Source: JBNJEM01 sp051745935 (lineage in GTDB: Bacteria; Planctomycetota; Planctomycetia; Pirellulales; Pirellulaceae). Taken from it: 8,967 bases of DNA. The stretch's first letter is position 1; each line of letters starts with the position of its first letter. Location of the stretch: contig JBNJEM010000310.1 in NCBI GenBank assembly GCA_051745935.1, positions 1 to 8,967 of the forward strand. Reading direction: 5' to 3'. A program made the translations under genes and the position numbers. Below the pieces are notes generated by a model, which searched no databases, was not told the DNA's origin, and was given only the letters and a program-made list of their open reading frames with translations. Shown here piece after piece: positions 1 through 6,704 of the stretch.

Positions 1-496
1 CTTCCGGGCCCACACTCAGCCAATCTTGGAGCCACTGGCAGAATACATCCGTAGCGATGAATTCTCCCGCCGCCCACTTGCTGTGTTCGTCGCGATGCGT
101 GTACAAGACGATCAACCGCCGCAAAGAAACCTGAGCGGCGGATAACTCCCGCTTCAGGGCCAGCAGCGCTTCGCTCAGCAGCTTGGGGTACACGAGCACT
201 TTCCCATCGTCAGCTTGCGAGCGACCAATGTCCGCGTTCTTGGCCAAATCCAAACGGCTGCCAGCGGGAAAGGAAACCACATCTCCTTGCATTACGAAAC
301 GATGCTGTTCAATGATCTGTGTATTCAGTTCATCCGGCGCTACGATGTCGTAACCCCCCGGACGGTCCAACAGCCACTGGTGAAACACCCGGACCCGTTT
401 GCCCTCCGGGGAGCAGCTGAACACCTGGCCGTCCCGCACGGCCAGCACCTGCAAATCCCGCTGCCCCAACGTCACTGCTACCACAAGGTTGGTCAT
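1..496 (-). CDS. CARF-domain protein, Csm6-like paralogue (partial, C-terminus outside window)
   Basis: Reading left from an ATG at 496, the frame stays open to the window edge, giving 165 residues. An AAAGGA ribosome-binding site lies about 10 bases upstream. The N-terminus (VVAVTLGQRDLQVL, residues 5-18) closely parallels the start of the neighbouring CARF-HEPN protein (FIATLGQNDVHVVY). The second strand region (LIVLYTHRD, residues 128-136, then AAGEFI) parallels HVLLLNTRRDD...PIAAGQI of that protein. Both are separated from the N-terminus by a similar helix (LLSEALLALKREL here). These are Rossmann-like CARF elements that bind cyclic oligoadenylate in type III CRISPR accessory proteins. The output domain lies beyond the window, so HEPN ribonuclease or another effector cannot be decided. 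It sits 120 bases downstream of the paralogue on the same strand, so co-transcription is likely. Confidence 0.75.
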   Translation of the reverse strand, partial: MTNLVVAVTLGQRDLQVLAVRDGQVFSCSPEGKRVRVFHQWLLDRPGGYDIVAPDELNTQIIEQHRFVMQGDVVSFPAGSRLDLAKNADIGRSQADDGKVLVYPKLLSEALLALKRELSAAQVSLRRLIVLYTHRDEHSKWAAGEFIATDVFCQWLQDWLSVGPE

Positions 497-616
497 GTCT
501 GGTTAGTCCTTTGCCGAAAGTCGGTAATCATGTTCGCGGTCCGGGACGGCCGCCTCGTTTATCCTGGCACCAACAGTGACGGCGCATGAGTCCAGCACCA
601 TCGTCAATGTGCGGTT

Positions 617-2215
617 TCAGTCTGGCTGCTCCACCGGCTCGATCAATTCGTCGATGTCGCGGCGCAATGCGTCCACCAGCCGCTGGTATCGCTCGCGCAC
701 ATCCGAGATCTCCAGCGCGGCGAGCAGGTCCCGGAGAGCTGGAGCGCCAAGGATCGTTTTCCAGTCCTGCTGTTCGGCCCAAAGTTGGAGATCTCTCAAG
801 CACCGGTCGGCGGCAGCGATCCGTTGCCGCGAGGCATGGGCGTGTGTCGCGGCGTTTCTCGCACGGTTTACCGCACGACGCCGCACAACCTTAGAGACGG
901 ATAGCCAAGCTCTCTGGGCGTCCTCCGGAAGCCACGACGACATCGTCTGGCAACCTTTGAAGCCCTCCAGCCAATAGCGTTGGTCCGGGTTTTGGGCCTG
1001 AAACTCCGGCAGGCAGTTGTCGCGTACGATTTGGAGTTCGTCCCAGTCGATACACGTCACGTTTGCTTGACTCAAATGCCTTTCGAGCAATTCCAGCAGG
1101 GCCAATTCGGCAAAGGTGACCGTATCGCAGATGGCGTTTTCCAGATCTCCGCGGCGTAAAGCCGCTTCGATGCGAAACAGCACGACCACGGAACGCGGCT
1201 GCCTCTGGAGTGCGCACAGTTCCTTGTGCACCTGACCGCCGCATGGGGTAAGCTGACTTGCCCGCAGAAACCGGGCCACAGCCGTCACGCTTCGCCGCCA
1301 CGGCTCGGCTTGAAGCGCCTCGTCGCCCAGCGGGTGCCGGGCCAGTTCCGCCGCAGCGTCGAAACAGCCCCGGCGGATCAACCGCACGATCTGGTGGCGA
1401 GTGTTGAGCGATTCGCCGGCCGGAATCACGACCGTGCCCCGTTGCGACATGGCGCGATCGCGCTCGACGGGGCGGATGAACTCGAGCCGACCGTCGAAGC
1501 GGTAATGGACCGAAGCCGTGAGCACCGCCTTAGTTTCCGGGAATCCGCCGATGTCGGAAATCAAACCACGCACGCCGTGAGCCCCACGGCTCAATTGCCG
1601 GACGCGGTCGTCGATTCTGCGAGCCGCGTCGCTGCGCAGATGCCGCTGGTTTCGGACGTCGATGTCGTACAGGTCACCCGCCGTGAGAAAAAAGCACTCC
1701 TCGACGGCGTCATCCGCCAACCCGAAAGCCCCAGCGACCGCGGGCCGAACGATTTGTCCCGCCGCGATGGGCTCCCCTCCCTCGCGCGGGCGGCCCTGCT
1801 CGTCCACATCGTCCCGCCGCGTGTTCAGCAGCAACACATGTCTTGCCCGTCCCAACTCGCCCCGGCGAATCTTCTCTTCGATCTGAGCCCACGCCCCGGC
1901 CAGCAACGGGGCGCACAGTTCCAAGTCCGGCGCCAAGGAGACTTCGACCTGTCCCTGACCGCCGAACGTCTCGGCCGAAATCAGCGCGGAGTCGCGCACG
2001 TATTCCATTTCCTCGCGGTTCCGCGGCAACAACGTCGCGGTTTCCGCCAGCGGTGTCACCCGGTAGCTGATCCTGCCGTCCAGACAATCCTGATGAAACG
2101 CCCGCACGCAGTCCTTCCGCAACGGATGCCGCCGCGGCGCCCCGCCCGCGGGACGGTAAACGACGTGCACGTCGTTCTGCCCCAGCGTGGCGATAAAGAT
2201 GAAATCATCGGGCAC
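617..2215 (-). CDS. CARF-HEPN ribonuclease, Csm6-like (type III CRISPR accessory effector)
   Basis: A 532-residue protein starting at GTG 2215, chosen because AGGAGC lies 6-7 bases upstream and the N-terminal strand begins at once. The N-terminal half looks like a CARF domain: a first strand with TLGQND (residues 10-15), a strand HVLLLNTRRDD (126-136), and IGGFPETKAVL (222-232), which resembles the conserved GG-x-P segment of Csm6 proteins. The C-terminal half is helical. It contains RNAATH (453-458), which fits the HEPN catalytic Rx4-6H motif with the usual Asn after Arg; the stretch LELLERHL (374-381) sits in a preceding helix. In this family, cyclic oligoadenylate made by Cas10 binds the CARF dimer and activates non-specific RNA cleavage by HEPN. 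The length is slightly above a typical Csm6. It follows the III-D-like genes on the same strand after a 475-base gap. Ligand size (cA4 or cA6) cannot be read from the sequence. Confidence 0.85.
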   Translation of the reverse strand: MPDDFIFIATLGQNDVHVVYRPAGGAPRRHPLRKDCVRAFHQDCLDGRISYRVTPLAETATLLPRNREEMEYVRDSALISAETFGGQGQVEVSLAPDLELCAPLLAGAWAQIEEKIRRGELGRARHVLLLNTRRDDVDEQGRPREGGEPIAAGQIVRPAVAGAFGLADDAVEECFFLTAGDLYDIDVRNQRHLRSDAARRIDDRVRQLSRGAHGVRGLISDIGGFPETKAVLTASVHYRFDGRLEFIRPVERDRAMSQRGTVVIPAGESLNTRHQIVRLIRRGCFDAAAELARHPLGDEALQAEPWRRSVTAVARFLRASQLTPCGGQVHKELCALQRQPRSVVVLFRIEAALRRGDLENAICDTVTFAELALLELLERHLSQANVTCIDWDELQIVRDNCLPEFQAQNPDQRYWLEGFKGCQTMSSWLPEDAQRAWLSVSKVVRRRAVNRARNAATHAHASRQRIAAADRCLRDLQLWAEQQDWKTILGAPALRDLLAALEISDVRERYQRLVDALRRDIDELIEPVEQPD

Positions 2216-2220
2216 AAGTT

Positions 2221-2238
2221 TGCTCCTATGCTCCTATG
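2221..2238 (-). promoter_or_regulatory. Tandem 8-base repeat carrying two Shine-Dalgarno motifs
   Basis: The sequence TGCTCCTA occurs twice in a row here. On the minus strand this gives two AGGAGC ribosome-binding motifs spaced eight bases apart, just before the GTG start at 2215. The nearer copy is at ideal distance and supports the GTG start. The second copy may simply be a slippage duplication; whether it changes translation is unknown. Confidence 0.6.
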
Positions 2239-2327
2239 AATTCTGAGCTGAGAAGGTTGCTTGGTTTGGTCTTCTCGGCGCGTGATACAGTACCTGCTTC
2301 AATTCATCGATCCCGACAATCTATTGG

Positions 2328-2501
2328 TCACGCGAACCGCGCACTTTGCGGATGTGCTCGGCCGACTTCCGAGATGCCCAACGATTCCAGTTCGCGGAGC
2401 TCTTTCGGATCGCCAGCCGCTAGATGGTTCAATTCGGCGCGGGTCAGTGGATAGACCCCAGCGTTGCAAAAAAGTGTGATGCCACGCGGCCTGTCCCGTG
2501 G
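2328..2501 (-). pseudogene. Coding-like remnant of an unrecognised protein (C-terminal fragment)
   Basis: The minus-strand frame between a TGA at 2502-2504 and a TGA at 2328-2330 encodes 57 residues with the look of real protein: YPLTRAELNHLAAGDPKEL followed by RELESLGISEVG, with balanced helix-forming composition and unlike its low-complexity alternative frames. It has no ATG, GTG or ribosome-binding site. Its first few codons lie within the dispersed repeat at 2478-2530, as if that repeat had replaced the upstream part of the gene. I do not recognise the family. It could also be chance coding appearance in GC-rich DNA. Confidence 0.35.
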
Positions 2502-2530
2502 TCATTCACGTTCTTTGCTACACAACGCAG
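2478..2530. repeat. Dispersed repeat, solitary arm (second copy at 6444-6490)
   Basis: The segment starts GATGCCACG, continues GTCCCGTGGT and TTCACG, and then GCTACA. The copy at 6444-6490 has the same blocks in the same order and orientation, differing by scattered substitutions and one inserted base. The core is itself partly palindromic (CCACG...CGTGG), so it can form a hairpin in RNA or single-stranded DNA. No opposite arm is visible downstream here, unlike the complete element at 6446-6554. The pattern fits a small non-coding mobile or repeated extragenic element. Confidence 0.6.
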
Positions 2531-2660
2531 CCGCGCCACGACATCTCACATTGCGTTAAGCCTGGCAACACGGTCTCCACAGACAAAAACCTCTTTGTTT
2601 GTCGACGAAAATCAAAAACATTCAAAAGAAGTCTGCAATCATAGCGTAGACGAGACGATG

Positions 2661-2675
2661 GACGCTTTAGGCGTC
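2661..2675. other. Small hairpin just after the Card1-like gene
   Basis: GACGC, a five-base loop and GCGTC form a perfect but short stem 16 bases past the Card1-like stop codon. No T-run follows on the minus strand, so it is not a convincing intrinsic terminator. It also contains the second in-frame stop codon of the apparently truncated reading frame. Confidence 0.25.
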
Positions 2676-2690
2676 GAAATAATCACGGAG

Positions 2691-3206
2691 CTACTCAATG
2701 TTGGCCTCGATCTTCTCACGTTCTGCGTTTTTAAAGTCGGTCTTGGCTTCGAAGGTCAACACCTCCCCCATCCCATACATTAGCAGAGTGTCCAATTCGC
2801 AGACCACCTGAGCTCCTGCGCGAAAGGTCACGCCCTGACGGGGGTAAGCCATTGCTTCGCACAGATTCCTCTCCTTTTCGATGATACGGCTTACGGCGTC
2901 GCTAATGCATGATTCGAAAAGATCGGCGGCTTTCTCACCGGCCGGCGTCAAAATCCCCCGCAACGGGCCGATGCAGAAGTACGAGATCAAACGCCCGCGG
3001 ACACCTGCCAACATGCGGCGGGCGTTTCGTTCCCAGCCGCGATCGCGCGCGTGCGGCATGCTCAACACCAGGACGCTCTGTGGCTGCAACGTGCGGACCA
3101 ACTTAGTCAGCACGATTACATCGGCCGAAACCATGCCAAGGAACAAGTCAATCGACTCATCCTTATGCACGGAAAAATTCACGGAATCCGTGGCGAGTTC
3201 TGGCAT
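2691..3206 (-). CDS. Short Card1/Can2-like PD-(D/E)XK nuclease, apparently truncated
   Basis: A 171-residue protein whose ATG follows the TGA of the preceding RAMP gene with no spacer, with GGAGAG five bases before the start, so translation is probably coupled. Near its C-terminus is ELDTLLMYG...VLTFEAKT (residues 137-156), matching the PD-(D/E)XK nuclease core of the DUF1887/Card1/Can2 family, with D139, E153 and K155 as the expected metal-binding and catalytic residues. The first 105 residues have a Rossmann-like strand (SVLVLSMPH, 44-52) but only weak likeness to a CARF domain. Family members are usually about 350-400 residues, so this protein is less than half length, and it stops soon after the catalytic strand. 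Past the TAG stop the same frame reads LRDYFDA before a second stop. In the family, cyclic oligoadenylate triggers nicking of DNA and RNA. Activity here is uncertain. Confidence 0.65.
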   Translation of the reverse strand: MPELATDSVNFSVHKDESIDLFLGMVSADVIVLTKLVRTLQPQSVLVLSMPHARDRGWERNARRMLAGVRGRLISYFCIGPLRGILTPAGEKAADLFESCISDAVSRIIEKERNLCEAMAYPRQGVTFRAGAQVVCELDTLLMYGMGEVLTFEAKTDFKNAEREKIEANIE

Positions 3207-5867
3207 TCACGCTCTCCGCAGGTCGTGTTCGTCAAGCTCATCCAACGTCATCAAACCGCCAGGGGCAAGCCGATGCTCGGGTTCGGGGTGGGGCAGTTTC
3301 CTCCCTCGGGCGTGATTCTGTCGTTGCTGGGAGTGGTACTCATAGATCAGGCCCGTTCTTGCTTGCCCGTTTGGGCCGCGCGGATAGTCGTAATTGGTCC
3401 GTCCGGCGTACCGGTGGACTTGCAGCCAAGGCAACAGTACTTTCTCGACCCACAACGCGGCGTTGTTTCCTGAGGGGTGCTCCTCCAGCAGTTTGGTCGC
3501 GAAGGCTAGGATCGCGGCCTCCTGGACGTGGCGCACGGCAGATTGACCCTGATGGTCCTCCACCTGATGGTCCTTCGGCGTAGGAATCATTCCATTTTCC
3601 CTATCGAACCAGATCCGTCGAATGCTGTCGATTTTGATTTGCACGCTGCCCAGTCCCAGCGGGCGACCGTGGCCCACCTTCATCGCCAACAACGGGAAGC
3701 CGGGGGATTGCTGCTGCCACCGCTGAGCTAGATCGAGCCAACCCTGAAACCGCGGTGATAGATTGTCCGTCAAATCCAGTAACTCCAGCAGATTGCAGAC
3801 CGGATCCAGGTCGGTGGCCGAAACTAGGAACAAAGCACCGAGTTCCCAAGCACGCAGATCGCGGAAACGAATCGTGAACTTGAACGTAGTGCCCGGGACA
3901 GAGACGAAGCGGGCGATACCTGCTTGATCGCTCAGAATCGCGGGGTTGTTTCTTTCTCTGGGACCGATGTACCAATCGGGATGCGTCGTACCGGTCAACT
4001 CGTAACAATTCGGTTGCTGGGCAGCATCGGGTTGGTGCAGGTAGAACTTCCGCCCGCGCAGCCCGCCTGCGGCGCTGTCGTCGTGCGACTCTCCGTAGGT
4101 GCACAGCGAGCCACCGTCCTGGCGCTGGTCCAGGCGATCCTGGGTCAAGTACATTTCCACGGCCGATGCCTTCGGTGCGCTCAGCGGCCGCAACGGCACC
4201 AGGCAGGCACGATCCTCGTTTAGAAATCGCGGGTCGCCATCCTCGCGCGGCTGTTCCACCGCCCAGTTGACGCTCACACGCCCCGCAAGCTGCTTGAAAT
4301 CAGAATGTTCCCGGGCGATGCCGAAGTCGAGCGGTTCGTTGGGTGCATTACTGGTGTAAGTGTGGCGATGTTGAGCAACGTAACCGAATAGCCCGCGTGC
4401 TCCCGTAAGTCCCTTTGGAGCACCTTGATGCTTGACTTCCATTTGGACCGTTTGTTCCAGGGTCGGGGGACACAGAACCGACCGCAGACGATCGGCGTCC
4501 GATCTCGAAGTCAGTTCTCTGCCATCCTGTCTCCATGGGTCGCCCGCCAAGCGTACCGAGTCCCGATATCGCTGGCGATGATAGAAGTGATGTCCGACAG
4601 AAACGATTTTGGGTTGGGCATTCCGCTGCAATCGCAGTTGCTCGATGAAGAGTAGATTTCCCGCAGCCAAGCCGTGGTCGAGAAACTTTTGCAACCGCCG
4701 GTGGATCTGCTCGGCTTCTTCCCGTTTTTCAATCAGGGGATGGTCGCGCAAGTGTCCGGTCACCTGATCTCCCAGATGACGGATCGAGTCAAAATAAGCG
4801 GATATGGTCGGTGCATCCAACGGCCTGGCGGTAGCTCTCGGCGGCAGTTTCACCAGCACGAAGGGGTAACCCTTCTCGGACTTCGTATCTAGTCTCTCTT
4901 CCGTGTTCTTGCTGTGGAACCTCGCATTCAGCCACGCAGCCGTGTCAGCCCCGTTCAGATTGACCACGGGGAGCCAACCCTCAAGGGTATTCGCCGGGTC
5001 GGGACCGCGCGGCTTCAGGATCTTACCTTTGGTCAAAGCGACATGCTGCGCTAAATTTTCCACTTCCGTTCTATTGAGGAGCAATTGGCTTCGCGATGTA
5101 GCGGTTCGGTAGTGGCTTTCTAGTTCTTCGGCAGTACAACTACGCAGATCTTGAATCCGTCTCGGAAGATGCGGAACACTATCAGGATGCACGTAGCACA
5201 CATCTTGCAAGCAGGAAAGCAAGATGACAGAGGCCGTCTGGGGTGTTCTGGTCGTGTCGACGGAGACGACGAGGGCAGGCCTTGTGTCTCGAATCGGACA
5301 ATGCCTGGGAACGACGGTTTGCAGGTTCGGCCGGAAGGAAAACGTCCGTTCCTGTACCCGTTCCATCGGGGCGGACAGCAGGGCTTGCCAGGATTGACGG
5401 ATGGCTCCTTTGATAGCTTCGCCGGGGATCACGACGCGCTCCGGTGCGCCGTTCACTTCCCCCAGCCGCATGGGCTCGATGATCTTCTTCTCCTTCTTGA
5501 CTTCGCCCGCCGATCCATCGCTCCGGTCTCTGATCATCTCTTCGAACACCCTGACGACCTCATCATCCGCATGTCGGCACTCGAACTGGAAGTTGCCGGC
5601 GATCAGCGGGGTCAGCGCTTCGAGCGTACAGCGGAGTTCTCCCGTCCAGAAATCGTCGCCGGTTTGTTGGACGTCGTGGAATATGGGCGCGTCCGACACG
5701 GCGAGATCCGGTTCTACCGGCACGAAGTGATACGGCGCCACGCAACGGTCGGCCGACCGCACGCGATCAGCCGCGCCGCCCTGTCCGCCGCGACGGCCAC
5801 CGCCTTGACCGCTCTGGCCGGATCGTGAACCCTGTCCTCGGTTGCGTTGTTGGGAATGCTTAGCCAT
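3207..5867 (-). CDS. TIGR03986-type CRISPR RAMP protein (Cas7-like with large insertions, type III-D)
   Basis: An 886-residue protein starting at ATG 5867, which overlaps the Csx19-like gene end by eight bases; GGAGG lies 10 bases upstream. After a Gly/Arg/Gln-rich tail (residues 1-40) comes APYHFVPV (44-51) and TLEALTPLI (81-89), the hallmark opening of TIGR03986 RAMP proteins. Further RAMP features are VVIPGEAIKGAIR (145-157), RGLFGYV (491-497), LAGRVSV (527-533), RGRKFYLH (604-611), RDLRAWELGALF (669-680), and the Gly-rich loop MKVGHGRPLGLGSVQI (729-744). RAMP proteins use such loops to hold crRNA. By position and size it fits the 'Cas7 with insertion' subunit of III-D complexes, which caps the backbone on the crRNA. 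A catalytic Asp for target-RNA cleavage could not be placed with confidence. The next gene begins immediately after its stop codon. Confidence 0.88.
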   Translation of the reverse strand: MAKHSQQRNRGQGSRSGQSGQGGGRRGGQGGAADRVRSADRCVAPYHFVPVEPDLAVSDAPIFHDVQQTGDDFWTGELRCTLEALTPLIAGNFQFECRHADDEVVRVFEEMIRDRSDGSAGEVKKEKKIIEPMRLGEVNGAPERVVIPGEAIKGAIRQSWQALLSAPMERVQERTFSFRPNLQTVVPRHCPIRDTRPALVVSVDTTRTPQTASVILLSCLQDVCYVHPDSVPHLPRRIQDLRSCTAEELESHYRTATSRSQLLLNRTEVENLAQHVALTKGKILKPRGPDPANTLEGWLPVVNLNGADTAAWLNARFHSKNTEERLDTKSEKGYPFVLVKLPPRATARPLDAPTISAYFDSIRHLGDQVTGHLRDHPLIEKREEAEQIHRRLQKFLDHGLAAGNLLFIEQLRLQRNAQPKIVSVGHHFYHRQRYRDSVRLAGDPWRQDGRELTSRSDADRLRSVLCPPTLEQTVQMEVKHQGAPKGLTGARGLFGYVAQHRHTYTSNAPNEPLDFGIAREHSDFKQLAGRVSVNWAVEQPREDGDPRFLNEDRACLVPLRPLSAPKASAVEMYLTQDRLDQRQDGGSLCTYGESHDDSAAGGLRGRKFYLHQPDAAQQPNCYELTGTTHPDWYIGPRERNNPAILSDQAGIARFVSVPGTTFKFTIRFRDLRAWELGALFLVSATDLDPVCNLLELLDLTDNLSPRFQGWLDLAQRWQQQSPGFPLLAMKVGHGRPLGLGSVQIKIDSIRRIWFDRENGMIPTPKDHQVEDHQGQSAVRHVQEAAILAFATKLLEEHPSGNNAALWVEKVLLPWLQVHRYAGRTNYDYPRGPNGQARTGLIYEYHSQQRQNHARGRKLPHPEPEHRLAPGGLMTLDELDEHDLRRA

Positions 5868-6378
5868 CGATCGTCAACCTCCACCATTGCAGGACACCAG
5901 CCTCGCAGTACAACCGCACCGTTAATTGTTGCTTACCGACCACCGCCTCGCCCAGTCCCGTGCGGACAGCATTGTTGCCGGGCCGGGTTCGCAGCAATAC
6001 CTTTTCGTCACGAACGGTGACCAGCTCCGCGGGCGGATCACCCTCGCCGTGAACCTTGAACCAACGCGGCTCCTGTTTGCCCTCGACCCAAACCGCCCAG
6101 CAGGTTTCACCGCCATGGGCAACCAGATGCAACATCCCATCCGGATAGAACAACCTCGCTTCGGCCAACGGCGCCGCGCTTCCCAAGCAATTCGGCGTTG
6201 CCAGCCCGGCGAATCCAGTGATTCGTCGCGGACCGTTCACCGGCTCGCGGTAGATCAGAAGCGGCTGCCACTGCCGCTCCTTGCCAAGTTGCCGCTCCAA
6301 CATTTCTCGCACGTTCATCTTCGGATCGCGACCGGACCACACGCGCCACGTCTCGGGTCGGTTCGGTTGGTCTATCAT
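5860..6378 (-). CDS. csx19: Csx19-like small protein of type III-D
   Basis: A 172-residue protein. The frame is open further upstream to an ATG at 6591, but that extension translates the inverted-repeat element and looks non-coding; ATG 6378 has GAGAAAGG seven bases before it and is preferred. The protein is mostly short beta-strand segments, such as LAEARLFYPDGMLHLV (71-86), TCWAVWVEG (82-90 region) and LTVRLYCEAGVLQWWRL (152-168). This size and composition, with the LF-x-x-x-G-x-L-H-L pattern, recall Csx19 (TIGR03984), a subunit specific to III-D systems. The strongest support is position: it lies between the Cas7-2x gene and the TIGR03986 gene, exactly where Csx19 sits in III-Dv operons. 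Sequence recognition alone is weak. Its stop codon overlaps the next start in ATGGCTAA. Confidence 0.6.
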   Translation of the reverse strand: MIDQPNRPETWRVWSGRDPKMNVREMLERQLGKERQWQPLLIYREPVNGPRRITGFAGLATPNCLGSAAPLAEARLFYPDGMLHLVAHGGETCWAVWVEGKQEPRWFKVHGEGDPPAELVTVRDEKVLLRTRPGNNAVRTGLGEAVVGKQQLTVRLYCEAGVLQWWRLTIDG

Positions 6379-6385
6379 GACTGAA

Positions 6386-6393
6386 CCTTTCTC
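6386..6393 (-). promoter_or_regulatory. Ribosome-binding site deciding the Csx19-like start
   Basis: On the minus strand this reads GAGAAAGG and ends seven bases before the ATG at 6378. No comparable motif precedes the upstream in-frame ATG at 6591, which is why the shorter protein is annotated. Confidence 0.6.
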
Positions 6394-6445
6394 GTAGCCG
6401 TTCACGGGTCCCGCGAGACGGCCTGGACTCCGGAGCCCGCCTGGA

Positions 6446-6554
6446 TGCCACGGTCTTGTCCCGTGGTGGTTCACGCTCGCCGCTACAAACCGGTCCCCCC
6501 CTCCTCCCCGTCGGTAGCGTGGAACGTAACGAACCAGGGGACAAGCCCGTGGCA
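6446..6554. repeat. 109-base inverted-repeat element (MITE-like or long hairpin)
   Basis: The left arm begins TGCCACGGTCTTGTCCCGTGG and the right arm ends GGGGACAAGCCCGTGGCA. The outer 22 bases of the two arms pair at 20 positions, and an inner block CGCTAC (6481-6486) pairs with GTAGCG (6514-6519) around a C-rich centre. The outer part of the left arm is also self-complementary (CCACGG...CCGTGG). No coding region lies inside. It resembles a miniature inverted-repeat transposable element or REP-like sequence. No clear target-site duplication could be made out. A transcript through it would form a stable hairpin between the Cas7-2x and Csx19-like genes. Confidence 0.7.
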
Positions 6555-6587
6555 TTTGCACCTTGAAAAGCCTTCCCTCAAGATGTG

Positions 6588-6611
6588 CCACGGACGCGGG
6601 AACGTCCGCGG
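6588..6611. repeat. Hairpin beginning with the same TGCCACGG word
   Basis: CGGACG (6591-6596) and CGTCCG (6603-6608) are perfectly complementary around a six-base loop, and two more flanking pairs extend the stem with one mismatch. The preceding word TGCCACGG (6586-6593) is identical to the start of the inverted-repeat element 140 bases away, so it may be a decayed piece of the same repeat. No T-run follows on either strand, so it is not called a terminator. Confidence 0.45.
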
Positions 6612-6704
6612 ATATCAGTCTCTTGCCCGTGAACAGTTACCCTTTCTCGAGGCTACTACTTTGCGATTTGTCCTGTTGCGGCGCGCGCTTTTCCAGGACC
6701 GGCT

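Larger units (their letters stand above)
2216..2690. other. 475-base gap without an intact gene
   Basis: This stretch separates the Card1-like gene from the CARF-HEPN gene. It holds a short coding-like remnant (2328-2501), one arm of a dispersed repeat (2478-2530), a small hairpin (2661-2675), and an AT-rich part around 2580-2650 that contrasts with the GC-rich genes. The only longer open frames are short, lack ribosome-binding sites and read as shadows. No convincing promoter boxes were found, although the AT-rich part would be the natural place for a promoter driving the CARF-HEPN gene. Confidence 0.6.
6379..6704. other. 326-base gap inside the cas operon
   Basis: The rest of the operon is tightly packed, so this gap stands out. 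It holds the complete inverted-repeat element at 6446-6554, a further hairpin at 6588-6611, and otherwise nothing recognisable. Open frames crossing it are low-complexity, Arg/Pro-rich and lack ribosome-binding sites. The gap is probably the result of an insertion between the Cas7-2x and Csx19-like genes. Confidence 0.6.

Noticed and set aside
215..589. 124-codon open frame on the plus strand
   Set aside because: It mostly overlaps the partial CARF gene on the other strand, whose product aligns by eye with the neighbouring CARF-HEPN protein; the plus frame does not resemble a known protein.
1226..2239. 337-codon open frame on the plus strand
   Set aside because: It is antisense to the CARF-HEPN gene and has no ribosome-binding site or recognisable domain.
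2299..2505. 68-codon minus-strand open frame with an ATG
   Set aside because: It has no ribosome-binding site, begins inside the dispersed repeat, and its composition is less protein-like than the neighbouring frame that lacks a start.
5151..5828. 225-codon open frame on the plus strand
   Set aside because: It is antisense to the N-terminal part of the TIGR03986 gene and has no domain signal.
6379..6591. Longer N-terminus for the Csx19-like protein (243 residues)
   Set aside because: The extra 71 residues translate the inverted-repeat element and are Arg/Gly/Pro-rich; the internal ATG at 6378 has a proper ribosome-binding site.
6588..6611. Rho-independent terminator
   Set aside because: The stem is good but no T-run follows on either strand, and it lies within a same-strand gene series.
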